From Pseudomonadota bacterium (GTDB lineage: Bacteria > Pseudomonadota > Gammaproteobacteria > Steroidobacterales > Steroidobacteraceae), in contig JAKCDC010000022.1 of the NCBI GenBank assembly GCA_021838635.1, positions 1 through 42,252 of the forward strand: a stretch of 42,252 bases of DNA, in the 5' to 3' direction. This document shows positions 1 to 9,283 of the stretch, piece by piece. The notes beneath the pieces were generated by a model. That model saw only the letters and a list, made by a program, of their open reading frames with translations, was not told the origin of the DNA and did not search any database. Made by a program: the position numbers and the translations under genes. Within the stretch, counting starts at the first letter, position 1; each line of letters begins with the position of its first letter.

Positions 1-82
1 GGGGGGGGCGCCACCAAAAGCCCCCGGCCCCCCGGGAAAAACCCCCCCCCCCCCCCTCCCCTCCCCCCCCCCCCCCCCCCGG
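1..82. other. Homopolymer-rich contig edge, probable artefact
   Basis: The first 82 bases are almost only runs of G and C, including C runs of more than ten bases, with a few A runs. This is unlike anything else in the window and has no coding signal. Such poly-G/poly-C stretches are typical of low-quality read ends pulled into a contig end. The neighbouring transposase remnant should have continued through this stretch but does not, which supports an artefact. It could also be a genuine break point, which cannot be excluded from sequence alone. Confidence 0.7.
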
Positions 83-430
83 AAACAAGATCTCCGGCGG
101 CAAGTGCTCTCTTCGCGAACCCGCCGCTCATCGAGCCGGGCGGCGGCCGCCTTGCGACTCGCCGCGACCACCGTGGGTCGGACCCAGACCGCATTGGGCA
201 CCCATCACTGGCGGCTCTCGGGGCGGATCGGCAAGGCCAAGGCGGTGACGGCTACCGCACGCAAACTGGCCGTGCTGTTCTACAACACCCTGCGCTACGG
301 CCTGGACTATGCCGATCCCGGAGCGACCTATTACGAGGAGCGATACCGGCAGAGAATCCTGGAGAACCTGCGCCGCCGGGCCCAGGATCTGAGCTACGTA
401 TTGCAGGAGAGAGCCGCGGGCGCGTCATGA
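83..430 (+). pseudogene. IS110-family transposase, C-terminal remnant with frameshift
   Basis: The last 108 codons read as the C-terminal domain of an IS110/IS116/IS902-type transposase, with the stretches VGRTQTALG, GKAKAVTATARK and YYEERYRQR that I recognise from that family. The part before codon GTG 104 is in another frame: bases 84-104 read NKISGGK, which in the family is directly followed by VLSS. Joining the two needs one extra G in 'ggcaagtgctc'. The gene is therefore both truncated on the left and shifted by one base near 103. Because the break lies 20 bases from the homopolymer edge, the shift may be a sequencing error and not a real mutation. No terminal repeat is visible after the stop. 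Confidence 0.72.
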
Positions 431-446
431 GTTTCTTGGGAACGAA

Positions 447-478
447 GCGTTGCCCGGACCGCACCGTCCGGGCAACGC
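447..478 (-). terminator. Hairpin terminator of the TonB receptor gene
   Basis: A perfect 13-bp inverted repeat (447-459 and 466-478) with a 6-base loop lies 15 bases beyond the receptor stop codon. Read on the minus strand it is followed by TTCGTT, a weak T-tract. The stem is strong enough for an intrinsic terminator, though the tail is poor. It also separates the receptor from the transposase remnant, which points toward it. Confidence 0.65.
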
Positions 479-492
479 CCGCGGGTGCTTCC

Positions 493-3024
493 TCAGAAGC
501 TCGCAGTCAAAGTGAGATACCAGGTGCGCGGTGCGCCCGGGAAGGCGAGTACCGCCCCGGTGCCGGTGTTGTACAGGCCGCCCGCCGTCACGTACTCGAA
601 AGCGTTGTAGCGCCTGTTGGTGAGATTATCGACCTCGATAGTCGCCTTCAGATCACGGATTCCGTCCGCCCAGGACGTGAGGAAATCCACGCTGGTGGAG
701 AAGTTCAGCAGCCCGTAGCTGGGAATGTTCACATCGCTGGTGTTGATGGTCTGGCCGTTGACCCCGACATACGAGTCGGCGTTGAACGCGCCAGCTGCGG
801 TAATATTGTTGTTGTTATCGAACGCGTACTGCGATCCGGTGCGCAGATACGTCAGACGTGGCTCGACCAGGATGCTGCCCACGTGACCGATGTAGTACAC
901 GCCGAAGCTCATGTTGGAGGTCGGCGTGTAGGGGATCGGCACGTTGTGATAGATGATCGTGCTGCCGTTCGGGTTCGTATTGCCATTGAGGTAATTGGTG
1001 AACTTCGCGCTCACGATGCCGATATTGGCGAACACGTACCAGTTGTGCAGCGGGGAGGCGTCACCGAAGATATTGACCCCATCATAGGTCGAGGACGCGT
1101 ACGCCAGCAGCGCACCGCCGCTCGCGAGCGCCGTCGGAATGGTCTCGTGGGTGTAGTCGAGGTGTGAGTAGCTCATGTCCAGTTCCATGTCGGTCACCGG
1201 ACCCCAGCGCCGCTTGTGGATCTTCAGGCCGACGATGGTGTCGGTGCCCTTCTCCAGGTGCACGTTCTGGGCCGGGATGACCACGTAGGGCCCCGTGCCG
1301 CCACCGTTCTCCGGATAGCGGTACGACCAGCCGTAGTTCGCGTAGAGCGCGAGCCAGCGCAGCGCGCGCCAGTTCAGGCCGATGAACGGCTCGGCGCGCA
1401 GGAACGTCTTGTGCGCCGTCGGCGACGGGTTCACGGTGAGGCAGTTCGGATCCGGATTGATCTGACTGAGATCGCCGCAGGGGTTGTATTGGGTCGCGAG
1501 CGGGAAGACGGACGTCTCATTCGGATAGAAGTCCATGGTGTAGCTGACCGCGCGCACCCCCGGAGTGAGACTGACGGTCGGAATCGGCTTGATCGTGTCC
1601 TGTAGGAACAGATCGGCATTGATCTGGTCGAAGATGTCGCTGTCGTACTGACCGTTCGGTGCGCTCGGGGAACCGTACAGCGTGGGCGGCGGCGTCGGGC
1701 CCGGGGAGACGGTCTGGGCGAAGGTCTGATACGGGTAGTACAGCTGCTCCTGCGAGTAGTAGGTGCTGTATTGCAGGTAGCCGCCCACCGCGACATGGTT
1801 GTGGGGCAGCGTGAAGTCCATGCTCAGCTTGTCGCCGAACACGTGTGTCGAGGGCCGATTGATTTCCCAGCTCGACTGGTTGGGCGGCAGATAATCGTGC
1901 AGCGGCGTGAAGTGCAACCGTTGCTCGTGGTAGAAGTACACCACGTTGTGCACCGAGGTGATCTTCGACAACGTGACGTTGAGCTTGCTCCAGAGCATCT
2001 CGATGGCGTTCGTGTCGAGCTTCCAGTTCACCGCATAGGGCAGAGTTGTGTAGAAGCCGGTGGTCTGCTGGCTGAATAGCGGTCCGGGGGTGGCCGGTCC
2101 GGTGAGGTAAACCCCCGGGATGGGATTGACAGGGATGGTGAACGGGCGCTGCGCGCTCGAGCGGGCTACGTAGGCACCGATGCTCAAGTCGCCGTCGCCA
2201 TCGGCGAAGGGATGGCGGGTTTTGATGTAGTAGGCGTAGTTGTAGCTCGGGTTCTTGTAGCCGTCCGAGCCTTGCATGAAATTGTTCGCATCGTTCCAGC
2301 CGCCGGCGATCACGGTGCGCCAACCATCCAGGTCCCCGGTCTGAACGTCGAATGAGACGTTCTTGGTCTGGTAGCTGCCGTAGGTGAGGGCGACGTCGCC
2401 TCCGAATTTCGAACTCGGCTGCAGGGGGACGAAGTTCAACGAGCCGCCGATATTGGTCCACCAGCGGTCCGCGGGTTGTCCCGGGCCGTAGGTCACATTG
2501 ATGGTTTGCAGAATGGAGGTCTGTGGGATGAGCGTCGCCTGCCACAGATCGTTTCCGGGATTGTTCATCGGAATGCCGTCGAAGGTCGGCTGCACGCTGC
2601 CGTTGTCCGGATTGCCGCCGGAGTAGCCGGCCCAGCCGATCTTGATGCCGTTGATGCTGATGGTGGATTTCTGCGAGCCGGTCGCCCCATAGGAGGACAC
2701 ACTGACGCCGGGCACGAGCATCATCGCCTGGGCGACGCCGCCGACGCGGCTGCTGGCGCGGATCTGGTCCTGATCGAGCGTCTTGACCGTCTCGCTGCTG
2801 ATGAAATCTTTCTTGTGACGCTGGATGCGCGCCGTGACCAGTACTTCATTCAGCGTGGCGATCGAGGCCGGGCCGGCCGATGCGGCCGGTGTCGGGTTCG
2901 GCAGCGCGGCGTGCGCCAGCGCGCCGGTGGCAAGCGCGCCGGTGAGCGCGGCGCGCACGGCGAGTTTGATTCGTGTATTACGTGTCTGAGGTGTGGTGGT
3001 GATGCCTGGTGCGGTGCTGGCCAT
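493..3024 (-). CDS. TonB-dependent outer-membrane receptor
   Basis: The 843-residue protein is a TonB-dependent receptor: an outer-membrane beta-barrel that imports a ligand using energy passed on by TonB-ExbB-ExbD. A signal peptide ends near residue 39 (ALAHA|A). A TonB-box-like EVLVTA follows near residue 60, then a plug domain with VPGVSVSS and DGIPMNNPGNDLW, then a barrel rich in Tyr, Asn and Trp. The chain ends in Phe, as outer-membrane barrels do for BamA recognition. The start is supported by GGGGAG eight bases before ATG. It stands alone between a terminator and a long upstream region with repeated TGTCA motifs. The substrate cannot be told from sequence: there is no adjacent siderophore, B12 or sugar gene. 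It is not closely similar to the second receptor at 19346. Confidence 0.9.
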   Translation of the reverse strand: MASTAPGITTTPQTRNTRIKLAVRAALTGALATGALAHAALPNPTPAASAGPASIATLNEVLVTARIQRHKKDFISSETVKTLDQDQIRASSRVGGVAQAMMLVPGVSVSSYGATGSQKSTISINGIKIGWAGYSGGNPDNGSVQPTFDGIPMNNPGNDLWQATLIPQTSILQTINVTYGPGQPADRWWTNIGGSLNFVPLQPSSKFGGDVALTYGSYQTKNVSFDVQTGDLDGWRTVIAGGWNDANNFMQGSDGYKNPSYNYAYYIKTRHPFADGDGDLSIGAYVARSSAQRPFTIPVNPIPGVYLTGPATPGPLFSQQTTGFYTTLPYAVNWKLDTNAIEMLWSKLNVTLSKITSVHNVVYFYHEQRLHFTPLHDYLPPNQSSWEINRPSTHVFGDKLSMDFTLPHNHVAVGGYLQYSTYYSQEQLYYPYQTFAQTVSPGPTPPPTLYGSPSAPNGQYDSDIFDQINADLFLQDTIKPIPTVSLTPGVRAVSYTMDFYPNETSVFPLATQYNPCGDLSQINPDPNCLTVNPSPTAHKTFLRAEPFIGLNWRALRWLALYANYGWSYRYPENGGGTGPYVVIPAQNVHLEKGTDTIVGLKIHKRRWGPVTDMELDMSYSHLDYTHETIPTALASGGALLAYASSTYDGVNIFGDASPLHNWYVFANIGIVSAKFTNYLNGNTNPNGSTIIYHNVPIPYTPTSNMSFGVYYIGHVGSILVEPRLTYLRTGSQYAFDNNNNITAAGAFNADSYVGVNGQTINTSDVNIPSYGLLNFSTSVDFLTSWADGIRDLKATIEVDNLTNRRYNAFEYVTAGGLYNTGTGAVLAFPGAPRTWYLTLTASF

Positions 3025-3520
3025 CGGTAACTCCCCGTCTGATGTTGTTCAGCAGCCGATCCCGTGGCGCCCCGAGGGCGGTGCGGTGGGTCGGCTGGCG
3101 GGGAATGCTGCGATGACAGTGTGTCAGTGCTGTGAAGGATTTGTGACTGCAGCCGGCGGCATGCGGCAATAATGTCATGTTGTCTGTCATAAATATGCAT
3201 CGGCGCGGGCGGCCGGGGCTCGGGGAGCGGGATTCGGTCCAGGAAGATGACAGTCGGGGCGACAGCCTGCGGATCCGTCGACTTTGCGTTGCAGAGGGCG
3301 CAGATGCGCGCCGCGGCGCGCCGGCAGTGGCGTGCATGCGCAGCGGCTTGGGAGGTCCTCAGTTCCAGCCCCTGGGGCGCACGGCCGCAGCGGGTGTTCC
3401 CAGGCGGCGACGGGGGAGTGGCGGCGAGGGTGCGCAGCGGCGCACAAGTCGGTCTTGAGCGACCCGTGCGGCGCGCAGATCAGGACGGCCGACGGGCGAT
3501 GCCGCCGGCCCCCGGGGCGT
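3025..3520. other. Intergenic region with clustered TGTCA motifs
   Basis: About 500 bases lie between csiV and the receptor gene, both on the minus strand, and no convincing gene is visible. The half nearer the receptor holds five copies of TGTCA or its complement TGACA: 3114-3118 and 3122-3126 (forming TGACA-GTG-TGTCA), 3173-3177, 3185-3189 and 3248-3252. An AT-richer patch at 3165-3198 may carry the promoter, but no clear -35/-10 pair was found. The half nearer csiV is GC-rich with no structure I can name. Confidence 0.5.
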
Positions 3521-4240
3521 TCAGGAGTGCCGATGCACCGGCAGCACCAGTGCGATGACGCCGAAGGCGGGATGATCGAAGTAGTTGCGCTGATAGAAGC
3601 GCACGCGGCGGGTTTCGTTCATCACGAACGTCGTGCCTGGCGGTGCGTCGAGTCCGGCCGGCGGATGCCGCATCGTGTAATCGAGCGTCAGACCCAGGTG
3701 CAGGTACGTCCCGCGCTCGAAATACACCAGACCGGAGAGTCCGGGGACCTGCACCCCGAGCTCGCTGAGATCAAAGCCCGCATGCGTGCCCCAGTCGCTC
3801 GCCGTCTGGATCCAGGCGGCGTGCGCCACTGGACGATAGTCGGCGCTGGCGCGCAGCGCATTCCAGATCCCCGTGAGCTTGTAGTCCGCCGGCGGCAGGA
3901 TGCGAACCAGGTGCCCGACGCCGGTGCCGGTCGGACTCTCAGCGCCGCTGACGTTCGGTGCCATGTGCAGCTCCGCCTGCCAATCCTCGGGACTGCCGAG
4001 CGTGCTGAGCGCGCGGAACACCACGATCTCGATGAAGTACTCGCGGTGCACCGGCGCGGGGGTCGCCGCCGATGCGGACGCCGGTGCGGTCGCGGCCGCA
4101 GGAGAGGCTGCGGTGGCGTGAGCCGTGCCGGCCGGATGCGCCTGCAGGGGCGCAGCGGGGGGAGCGGCTCGCACGGGTGAGGTCCCGGCGAGGGCGAGCG
4201 CCGTGAACGCACACAGCGTGAGGGCGAAGCGGTGCATCAT
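3521..4240 (-). CDS. csiV: CsiV-family periplasmic protein
   Basis: This 239-residue protein resembles CsiV, a family usually encoded directly after mfd in gammaproteobacteria and described as a periplasmic protein affecting envelope integrity. It starts with a signal peptide (residues 1-25, ending PVRA|A), continues with an Ala/Pro-rich linker to about residue 65, and then has the family's opening strand YFIEIVVFRA. Later segments FERGTYLHLGLTLDY and RRVRFYQRNYFDHPAFG look like the family's repeated beta strands. The spacing to mfd is only 25 bases, so the two are probably co-transcribed. The assignment relies on gene position and on the EIVVFRA region, not on catalytic residues. No good ribosome binding site is seen and the second ATG of the pair could be the start. 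Confidence 0.72.
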   Translation of the reverse strand: MMHRFALTLCAFTALALAGTSPVRAAPPAAPLQAHPAGTAHATAASPAAATAPASASAATPAPVHREYFIEIVVFRALSTLGSPEDWQAELHMAPNVSGAESPTGTGVGHLVRILPPADYKLTGIWNALRASADYRPVAHAAWIQTASDWGTHAGFDLSELGVQVPGLSGLVYFERGTYLHLGLTLDYTMRHPPAGLDAPPGTTFVMNETRRVRFYQRNYFDHPAFGVIALVLPVHRHS

Positions 4241-4265
4241 GGGCGGTAAGTGTAAACGAAGGAGG

Positions 4266-7200
4266 CTAGTTCGGCTTGCCCGCGAGCCGCTTCAGCAGCG
4301 CCGCGGCGAATTCGAAGCGTACCTCCTCCTCCGCAAGCGTGCGTGCGACGCGCAGCTTCATCGCCCCTTCGAGCCGGTACTCGCGCGGCGCCTGCTGCAT
4401 CAGTTTGACCAGCGTCTGGGGCTGCACGGCGGTGCTCTCCTCGAACTGCACCACACCGCCCTGCGCTCCTAGGTCCAGGCGACGGATGCCGAGGGCCCGG
4501 GCGGTGAGTTTCAGCTTGGCGATGCGGATCAGGCGCTGCGCCGCATCGGGTAGAGGACCGAACCGGTCGTAGATTTCCGCCAGCAGCGCATCGAGCGCAT
4601 CGGCGCTCTCGGCCGCCGCGATCCGCTTATACAGCCCGAGGCGCACCTGCACGTCCGCGATATACGCCTCGGGCAGAAAGGCCGGCAGGCGCAGCTCGAC
4701 CTCGGTGGCGGCCGCCAGCGGCTTCTCCAGCATCGGCTCGCGCCCGGATTTCAGCGCATTCACCGCCTCTTCGAGCAGTTCGAGATACAACGCCAGGCCG
4801 ATCTCGGACATCTGGCCACTCTGCGATTCCCCGAGCAGCTCACCGGCGCCGCGGATCTCCAGATCGTGTGTGGCGAGGGCGAATCCGGCGCCGAGTTCCT
4901 CCATCGATTCGATCGCATCGAGGCGCTTGGCGGCATCGCCGGAGAGCGCCCGGCGCGGCGGTGCGATCAGGTAGGCGTAGGCGCGGTGATGCGAGCGCCC
5001 GACGCGTCCGCGCAGCTGGTGCAGCTGCGCGAGGCCCATGTGGTCGGCGCGGTTGATCAGGATGGTGTTGGCGGTCGGCACGTCGATGCCACTCTCGATG
5101 ATGGTGGTGCACAGCAGCAGGTCAAAGCGCCGGTGGTAGAAATCCACCATCAGCTGTTCGAGCTCGCGCTCGCGCATCTGACCGTGGCCGATGCGCACGC
5201 TCGCCTCGGGCACGAGCTTGTGGACCTCAGCGGCGATCTTCTCGATGGTGCGGATCTCATTGTGCACGAAGTAGATCTGGCCGCCGCGGCGCAGCTCGCG
5301 CAGCACCGCCTCGCGCAACGTCGGACCATGCCACTCGATCACGAACGTCTTGATCGCCAGGCGTTCGGCCGGCGGCGTGGTGATCAGCGAGAGGTCGCGC
5401 AGCCCGCCGAGCGCCATGTTGAGCGTGCGCGGGATGGGCGTGGCGGTGAGGGTCAGCACGTGCACGTTGGCGCGCAGCGCCTGCAGTCGCTCCTTGTCGC
5501 GCACACCGAAGCGCTGTTCCTCATCGACGATGAGCAGTCCGAGGTCCTTGAACTGTGCATGCGCATGCAGCAGCCGGTGAGTGGCGACCACGATATCGAC
5601 CGTGCCGCGCTCGATGCCCTCGAGCGCGGCGCGCGTCTCTTTGGCATTGCCGAAGCGCGACAGTCCCTCGATGCGCACCGGCCAGTCGGCGAAGCGGTCG
5701 CGGAAGTTGGTCAGATGCTGCTGCGCGAGCAGCGTGGTCGGGGCGAGGATGGCCACTTGCTTGCCGGCCTGGACCGCCGCGAACGCGGCACGCATGGCGA
5801 CCTCGGTCTTGCCGAAGCCGACATCGCCGCACACGATGCGGTCCATGGGGCGGTCGCTCTTGAGGTCCTCGAGCACCTGGGTGATGGCCTCGGCCTGATC
5901 CTCGGTTTCATCGAAGGGGAACGTGGCGGCGAATGCGCGGTACTCGGCCTCGTTCGAGGTGAGTTTCAGGCCGCGCTGGGCCTTGCGCCGCGCGTACAGG
6001 TCGAGCAGTTCGGCCGCCACGTCGCGGATCTGCTCCGCGGCGCGCCGGCGCGCCTTGCTCCACTGATCGGTGCCGAGCTTGTGCAGCGGCGCGCTCTCGC
6101 TTGCCGCACCGGTGTAGCGGTTCACCAGATGCAGCGACTGCACCGGGACGTAGATCCGATCGCCGCCGAGGTACTCGAGCACCAGGAACTCTCCGGCCTC
6201 GCCGGCGACCTCCATCGGCTGCAGCCCGACGTAGCGGCCGACGCCATACTGTTCGTGCACCACCGGGGCGCCCGGGGTAAGGTCCTGCAGGTCCCTGAGG
6301 ATGCTCTGCGGGTCGGAGGCGGCACGGGTGCGCCGGCGCTCCTGCGGCGCGCGGGCGCCGAACAGCTGCGATTCGGCGATGATCGTGAGCGGCGGGGCGG
6401 GCAGGTGCAGTCCGGCCAGATCCGCCGCCACGGTGAGGCTGAGCGGGGCGTGCCCGGCGAGGAACTCGTCCCAGCCGCCGACGAGCGTGACCGGGCGGCG
6501 CTGCGCGCGCAGCAGCTCGTGGAGCACCTCGCGCCGTCCCGGGGAGTCCGCCGCGATCAGCGCGCGGCCCGGGAAGGACTCGAGAAAGGCCTCCAGGTGC
6601 GAGAGCGGCCGTTCGGTGCGCGTATCGATGCGCAGTTGCGGCGGCTCGAGCGTCGCGAAGTCGCGCTGCGCGGCTGGCGCGCTCGCCTCGGCTCCGGCGC
6701 CGAGGCTCACCGAGGCGAAGCGCTCAAGGGCCGCGCTGAGCGCGTCGGGTTCGAGGAACAGCTCCGCCGGGGCAAGCACGGGACGCTCGATGTCGTGCCG
6801 ACGATCCTCGTAGCGTGACTCGATGTCCCGCCATGCTCGCCCGAGCGCCTCCGGCAGGGCGGCATCGTGCACGATCACGGCGTTAGCCGGCAGATGGTCG
6901 AACAGCGTCGCGGTGGTCTCGAAGAACAGCGGCAGGTAGAACTCCACCCCGGCCGGCGCCAGCCCCTCGCTGACGCTGCGATAGATGCTGGAGCGGGTTG
7001 GGTCGCCCTCGAAGCGGGTCCGGAAGCGCCGGCGAAACTCCTTGACCGCTTCGGCATCAAGCGGCAGTTCGCGCGCCGGCAGCAGCCGCACCTGCTCGAT
7101 CGGCTCGAGCGAGCGCTGCGAGTCCGGATCGAAGCGGCGGATGGCCTCGATCTCATCGTCGAACAAGTCGATGCGCAGCGGCTCGGACGCACCCATCGGG

Positions 7201-7718
7201 AAGACATCGAACAGCGAGCCGCGTACGGCGAACTCTCCGGGGCTGCGCACCTGGCTGACGCTGGCGTAACCGGCATCGATCAGCCGGACCCGGAACGGTT
7301 CAATGTCGAGCTGCTCGCCGCGGGCGAGCTGGAAGGAGCGTGCCTGGACGTACTGGCGCGGCGCCAGCCGCTGCATCAGCGTGTCGGCGGTGACGATCAG
7401 ACAGCCATGCGTCAGGCGAGGAAGTTCAAACAGGGTACGCAGGCGCGCGGAGATGATGTCCGGGTGCGGGGAGAACAGGTCGTACGGCAGCACCTCCCAG
7501 TCGGGGAAGGTGAGCAGCGGCAGATCGGCACCGGCGAAGAACGCCAGTTCCGCGCTGAGGCGCGCCAGTTCGCGCGCCGCGTCGGTGACCACAACGTAGA
7601 GCTTCTGATCGGAGCGCGCCGCTTCGGCGAGCGCGAGCGCCGCTGCGCTGCCGCGCAGGTTCTGCCAATACACATGGCGCTTGGCCGGACCCGGAACGGG
7701 CGGATCAAGGACTCTCAT
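4266..7718 (-). CDS. mfd: Transcription-repair coupling factor Mfd
   Basis: Mfd removes RNA polymerase stalled at DNA lesions and recruits UvrA to the site. The 1150 residues match the family's usual length. The N-terminal UvrB-like module covers roughly residues 15-340. The RNA-polymerase-interacting domain begins at 'TPGAPVVHEQYGVG' (481-494) and runs to about 545. The RecG-like translocase has Walker A GDVGFGKT at 631-638 and the DEEQ box at 732-735, followed by SGIDVPTANT and QLRGRVGR, and a C-terminal regulatory domain closes the protein. The start is backed by AGGAAG just upstream of ATG. It lies between a nucleotide cyclase and csiV, all on the same strand. Nothing is missing or broken. 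Confidence 0.97.
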   Translation of the reverse strand: MRVLDPPVPGPAKRHVYWQNLRGSAAALALAEAARSDQKLYVVVTDAARELARLSAELAFFAGADLPLLTFPDWEVLPYDLFSPHPDIISARLRTLFELPRLTHGCLIVTADTLMQRLAPRQYVQARSFQLARGEQLDIEPFRVRLIDAGYASVSQVRSPGEFAVRGSLFDVFPMGASEPLRIDLFDDEIEAIRRFDPDSQRSLEPIEQVRLLPARELPLDAEAVKEFRRRFRTRFEGDPTRSSIYRSVSEGLAPAGVEFYLPLFFETTATLFDHLPANAVIVHDAALPEALGRAWRDIESRYEDRRHDIERPVLAPAELFLEPDALSAALERFASVSLGAGAEASAPAAQRDFATLEPPQLRIDTRTERPLSHLEAFLESFPGRALIAADSPGRREVLHELLRAQRRPVTLVGGWDEFLAGHAPLSLTVAADLAGLHLPAPPLTIIAESQLFGARAPQERRRTRAASDPQSILRDLQDLTPGAPVVHEQYGVGRYVGLQPMEVAGEAGEFLVLEYLGGDRIYVPVQSLHLVNRYTGAASESAPLHKLGTDQWSKARRRAAEQIRDVAAELLDLYARRKAQRGLKLTSNEAEYRAFAATFPFDETEDQAEAITQVLEDLKSDRPMDRIVCGDVGFGKTEVAMRAAFAAVQAGKQVAILAPTTLLAQQHLTNFRDRFADWPVRIEGLSRFGNAKETRAALEGIERGTVDIVVATHRLLHAHAQFKDLGLLIVDEEQRFGVRDKERLQALRANVHVLTLTATPIPRTLNMALGGLRDLSLITTPPAERLAIKTFVIEWHGPTLREAVLRELRRGGQIYFVHNEIRTIEKIAAEVHKLVPEASVRIGHGQMRERELEQLMVDFYHRRFDLLLCTTIIESGIDVPTANTILINRADHMGLAQLHQLRGRVGRSHHRAYAYLIAPPRRALSGDAAKRLDAIESMEELGAGFALATHDLEIRGAGELLGESQSGQMSEIGLALYLELLEEAVNALKSGREPMLEKPLAAATEVELRLPAFLPEAYIADVQVRLGLYKRIAAAESADALDALLAEIYDRFGPLPDAAQRLIRIAKLKLTARALGIRRLDLGAQGGVVQFEESTAVQPQTLVKLMQQAPREYRLEGAMKLRVARTLAEEEVRFEFAAALLKRLAGKPN

Positions 7719-7801
7719 CGGCTTCCTGTCGGCCCAGTGGGCGCCTCATGGGCATCGGCGGCGTACGCACCGGGCACGCATCGCCCGCCGCTTGCGCCGC
7801 C

Positions 7802-8614
7802 TCACACCGCGACCGGGATTTCCGCAACCAGGGGCCGCGGGGCGGCGGCGGGGACGCAGAAGATGTCGATGCTGCGACTGCGTCCACGCAGTTGCATCGG
7901 CGGCAGCGGGGTGGCGCCGACGTCCACTCCGAGCGCATCCAGGGAGTGCTTGATCGCTTCGGAGAAGAGCATCTCCCCGGCGCGGGCACGCTGGCAGAGC
8001 CGGGCCGCGACGTTCACCGTGTCGCCAATCAGCGTGTAGCTCATGTAGGAACTCGAGCCGATGTTCCCGGCGACCACGTCGCCTTCATTGATGCCGATAC
8101 CGAGTCCGGCCTCGACCCCGTAGCGGCTCATCCAGGACGTGGCGAGCGGCCCGAAGCTGCCGAGCATCTCCTGGGCGGCGCGCACGGCGCGCCCCGGGCT
8201 GTCGGGCTGCTCGAGCGGCACGCCGAAGCCGAGCATCAGGCAGTCCCCGGCCATGTGGAACACCGTGCCGTCGTGGCGCAGGGTGATCTCGGTGAGCAGG
8301 GAGAAATATTCGTTGAGCAGCGGCACCACCTGGCGCGGCTCCAGCCGCTCGGACAGCCCGGTAAAGCCGCGCAGATCCGCGAACAGCACCACCGCGTGGG
8401 TGCGCAGGTCATCGGCCGACAGGAGAGTCTCGCGCAGCTGCACATCCTCCAGGATCTTCTCGGCGAGCTGCGGGGAGACGTAGCGGCGCACGGCACGGCG
8501 CAGCACCTCCTCACGGCGACGGACTTCGGCCTGCAGGTGCGCCTGGGCAAGCTCCCGGCGCATTGCGCCGGCACGAATCAGTTCCTCGATGCTGATCGAA
8601 TTGTCCAGGGCCAC
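7802..8614 (-). CDS. Class III adenylate/guanylate cyclase domain protein
   Basis: The 270-residue soluble protein has a helical N-terminus (about 1-65) and a class III cyclase domain that would make cyclic nucleotides from NTPs. Visible are the metal-binding aspartates D80 (FADLRGFT) and D124 (AGDCLMLGFG), and N201 and R205 in DTVNVAARL, which stabilise the transition state. The usual substrate-selecting lysine, four residues before the second aspartate, is His120 here, while the partner position has Thr194 (SYTLIGD). Substrate choice or even activity is therefore uncertain. There is no sensor domain and no membrane segment. The GTG start has only a weak AGG ten bases upstream. It precedes mfd by 83 bases on the same strand. 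Confidence 0.85.
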   Translation of the reverse strand: MALDNSISIEELIRAGAMRRELAQAHLQAEVRRREEVLRRAVRRYVSPQLAEKILEDVQLRETLLSADDLRTHAVVLFADLRGFTGLSERLEPRQVVPLLNEYFSLLTEITLRHDGTVFHMAGDCLMLGFGVPLEQPDSPGRAVRAAQEMLGSFGPLATSWMSRYGVEAGLGIGINEGDVVAGNIGSSSYMSYTLIGDTVNVAARLCQRARAGEMLFSEAIKHSLDALGVDVGATPLPPMQLRGRSRSIDIFCVPAAAPRPLVAEIPVAV

Positions 8615-8775
8615 GGGGGAGTTACCTGATCATTCTTCTGTGAAAGATGAGCCTACCATAATCCAATGTCGCCTGATGCATACAGGCCAGACCGACCCCA
8701 TGGGGCCGACGGACGGGGTCTCGTACGCTTTATGGTTAACGGCCCAAGCGGGCGCGTCTTGAGGGGGGCGGGCGG

Positions 8776-9066
8776 CTATTCGGCCGTGGGAGCGTGTACG
8801 ACGGCGTGCACCACGCGGTTGTACTCGAAGAAGACGCTGAAGTTGCGGTAGTCCCAGCGGGTGATCGGCGGCTGACCGACGGTCGGATAGCGCCGCTCGG
8901 GGGTCCCGAAGCGCTGCTCGACCTGCCGCATGGTCTGGCTGCGGTGGGGGTGGGGGACGGTGGTGGGCGCAACGTGTAGCTGCCCGTCGATGACCACGGT
9001 TTCGGCCGCGGCAGTGGCGCTGATCGCGCAGGCCGCCAGCAGTGCCAATAGAACTCGAGCACGCAT
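8776..9066 (-). CDS. Small exported protein of unknown function
   Basis: This 96-residue protein has a clear signal peptide (residues 1-21, cut near ATAAA|E) and a short mature part containing a 'MRQVEQRFGTPERRYPTVG' segment and then ITRWDYRNFSVFFEYNRVVHAVV. The mature part resembles small conserved periplasmic proteins of gammaproteobacteria, but I know no function for them. The RFGTPERR...W pattern is reminiscent of SmpA/OmlA-type folds, which is only a guess. A strong GGAGGA lies seven bases before ATG. A TATAGT box on the minus strand (9088-9093) is a candidate -10. The 160 bases down to the cyclase gene hold nothing I can identify. Confidence 0.75.
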   Translation of the reverse strand: MRARVLLALLAACAISATAAAETVVIDGQLHVAPTTVPHPHRSQTMRQVEQRFGTPERRYPTVGQPPITRWDYRNFSVFFEYNRVVHAVVHAPTAE

Positions 9067-9283
9067 CGCAAGTCCTCCGGCGCCGGACTATACACCCCGG
9101 GCCGTGCGCGCCAAGGGCGCCAAGCGCTCCGGGGCGTAAAAGTGTGATCCAATCAGCAGCCCTGGCGCACCCCCGAGGCGGTGCGCGCCGCGGGGCCGTC
9201 CGCCCGCGCGCCGGGGCCGCAACACGCGACGGCGGGCGCTGCGAGCGCTCACGCCGCCCGGCGCTTCATGGTTAAATTCACAG

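Noticed and set aside
1-82. G-quadruplex or regulatory G-tract at the left edge
   Set aside because: The sequence is at a contig end, mixes poly-G, poly-C and poly-A runs, and interrupts a transposase gene; an artefact is the simpler view.
4866-6818. A 650-codon open frame on the plus strand
   Set aside because: It is antisense to mfd, which has all its motifs, and its translation resembles no protein family.
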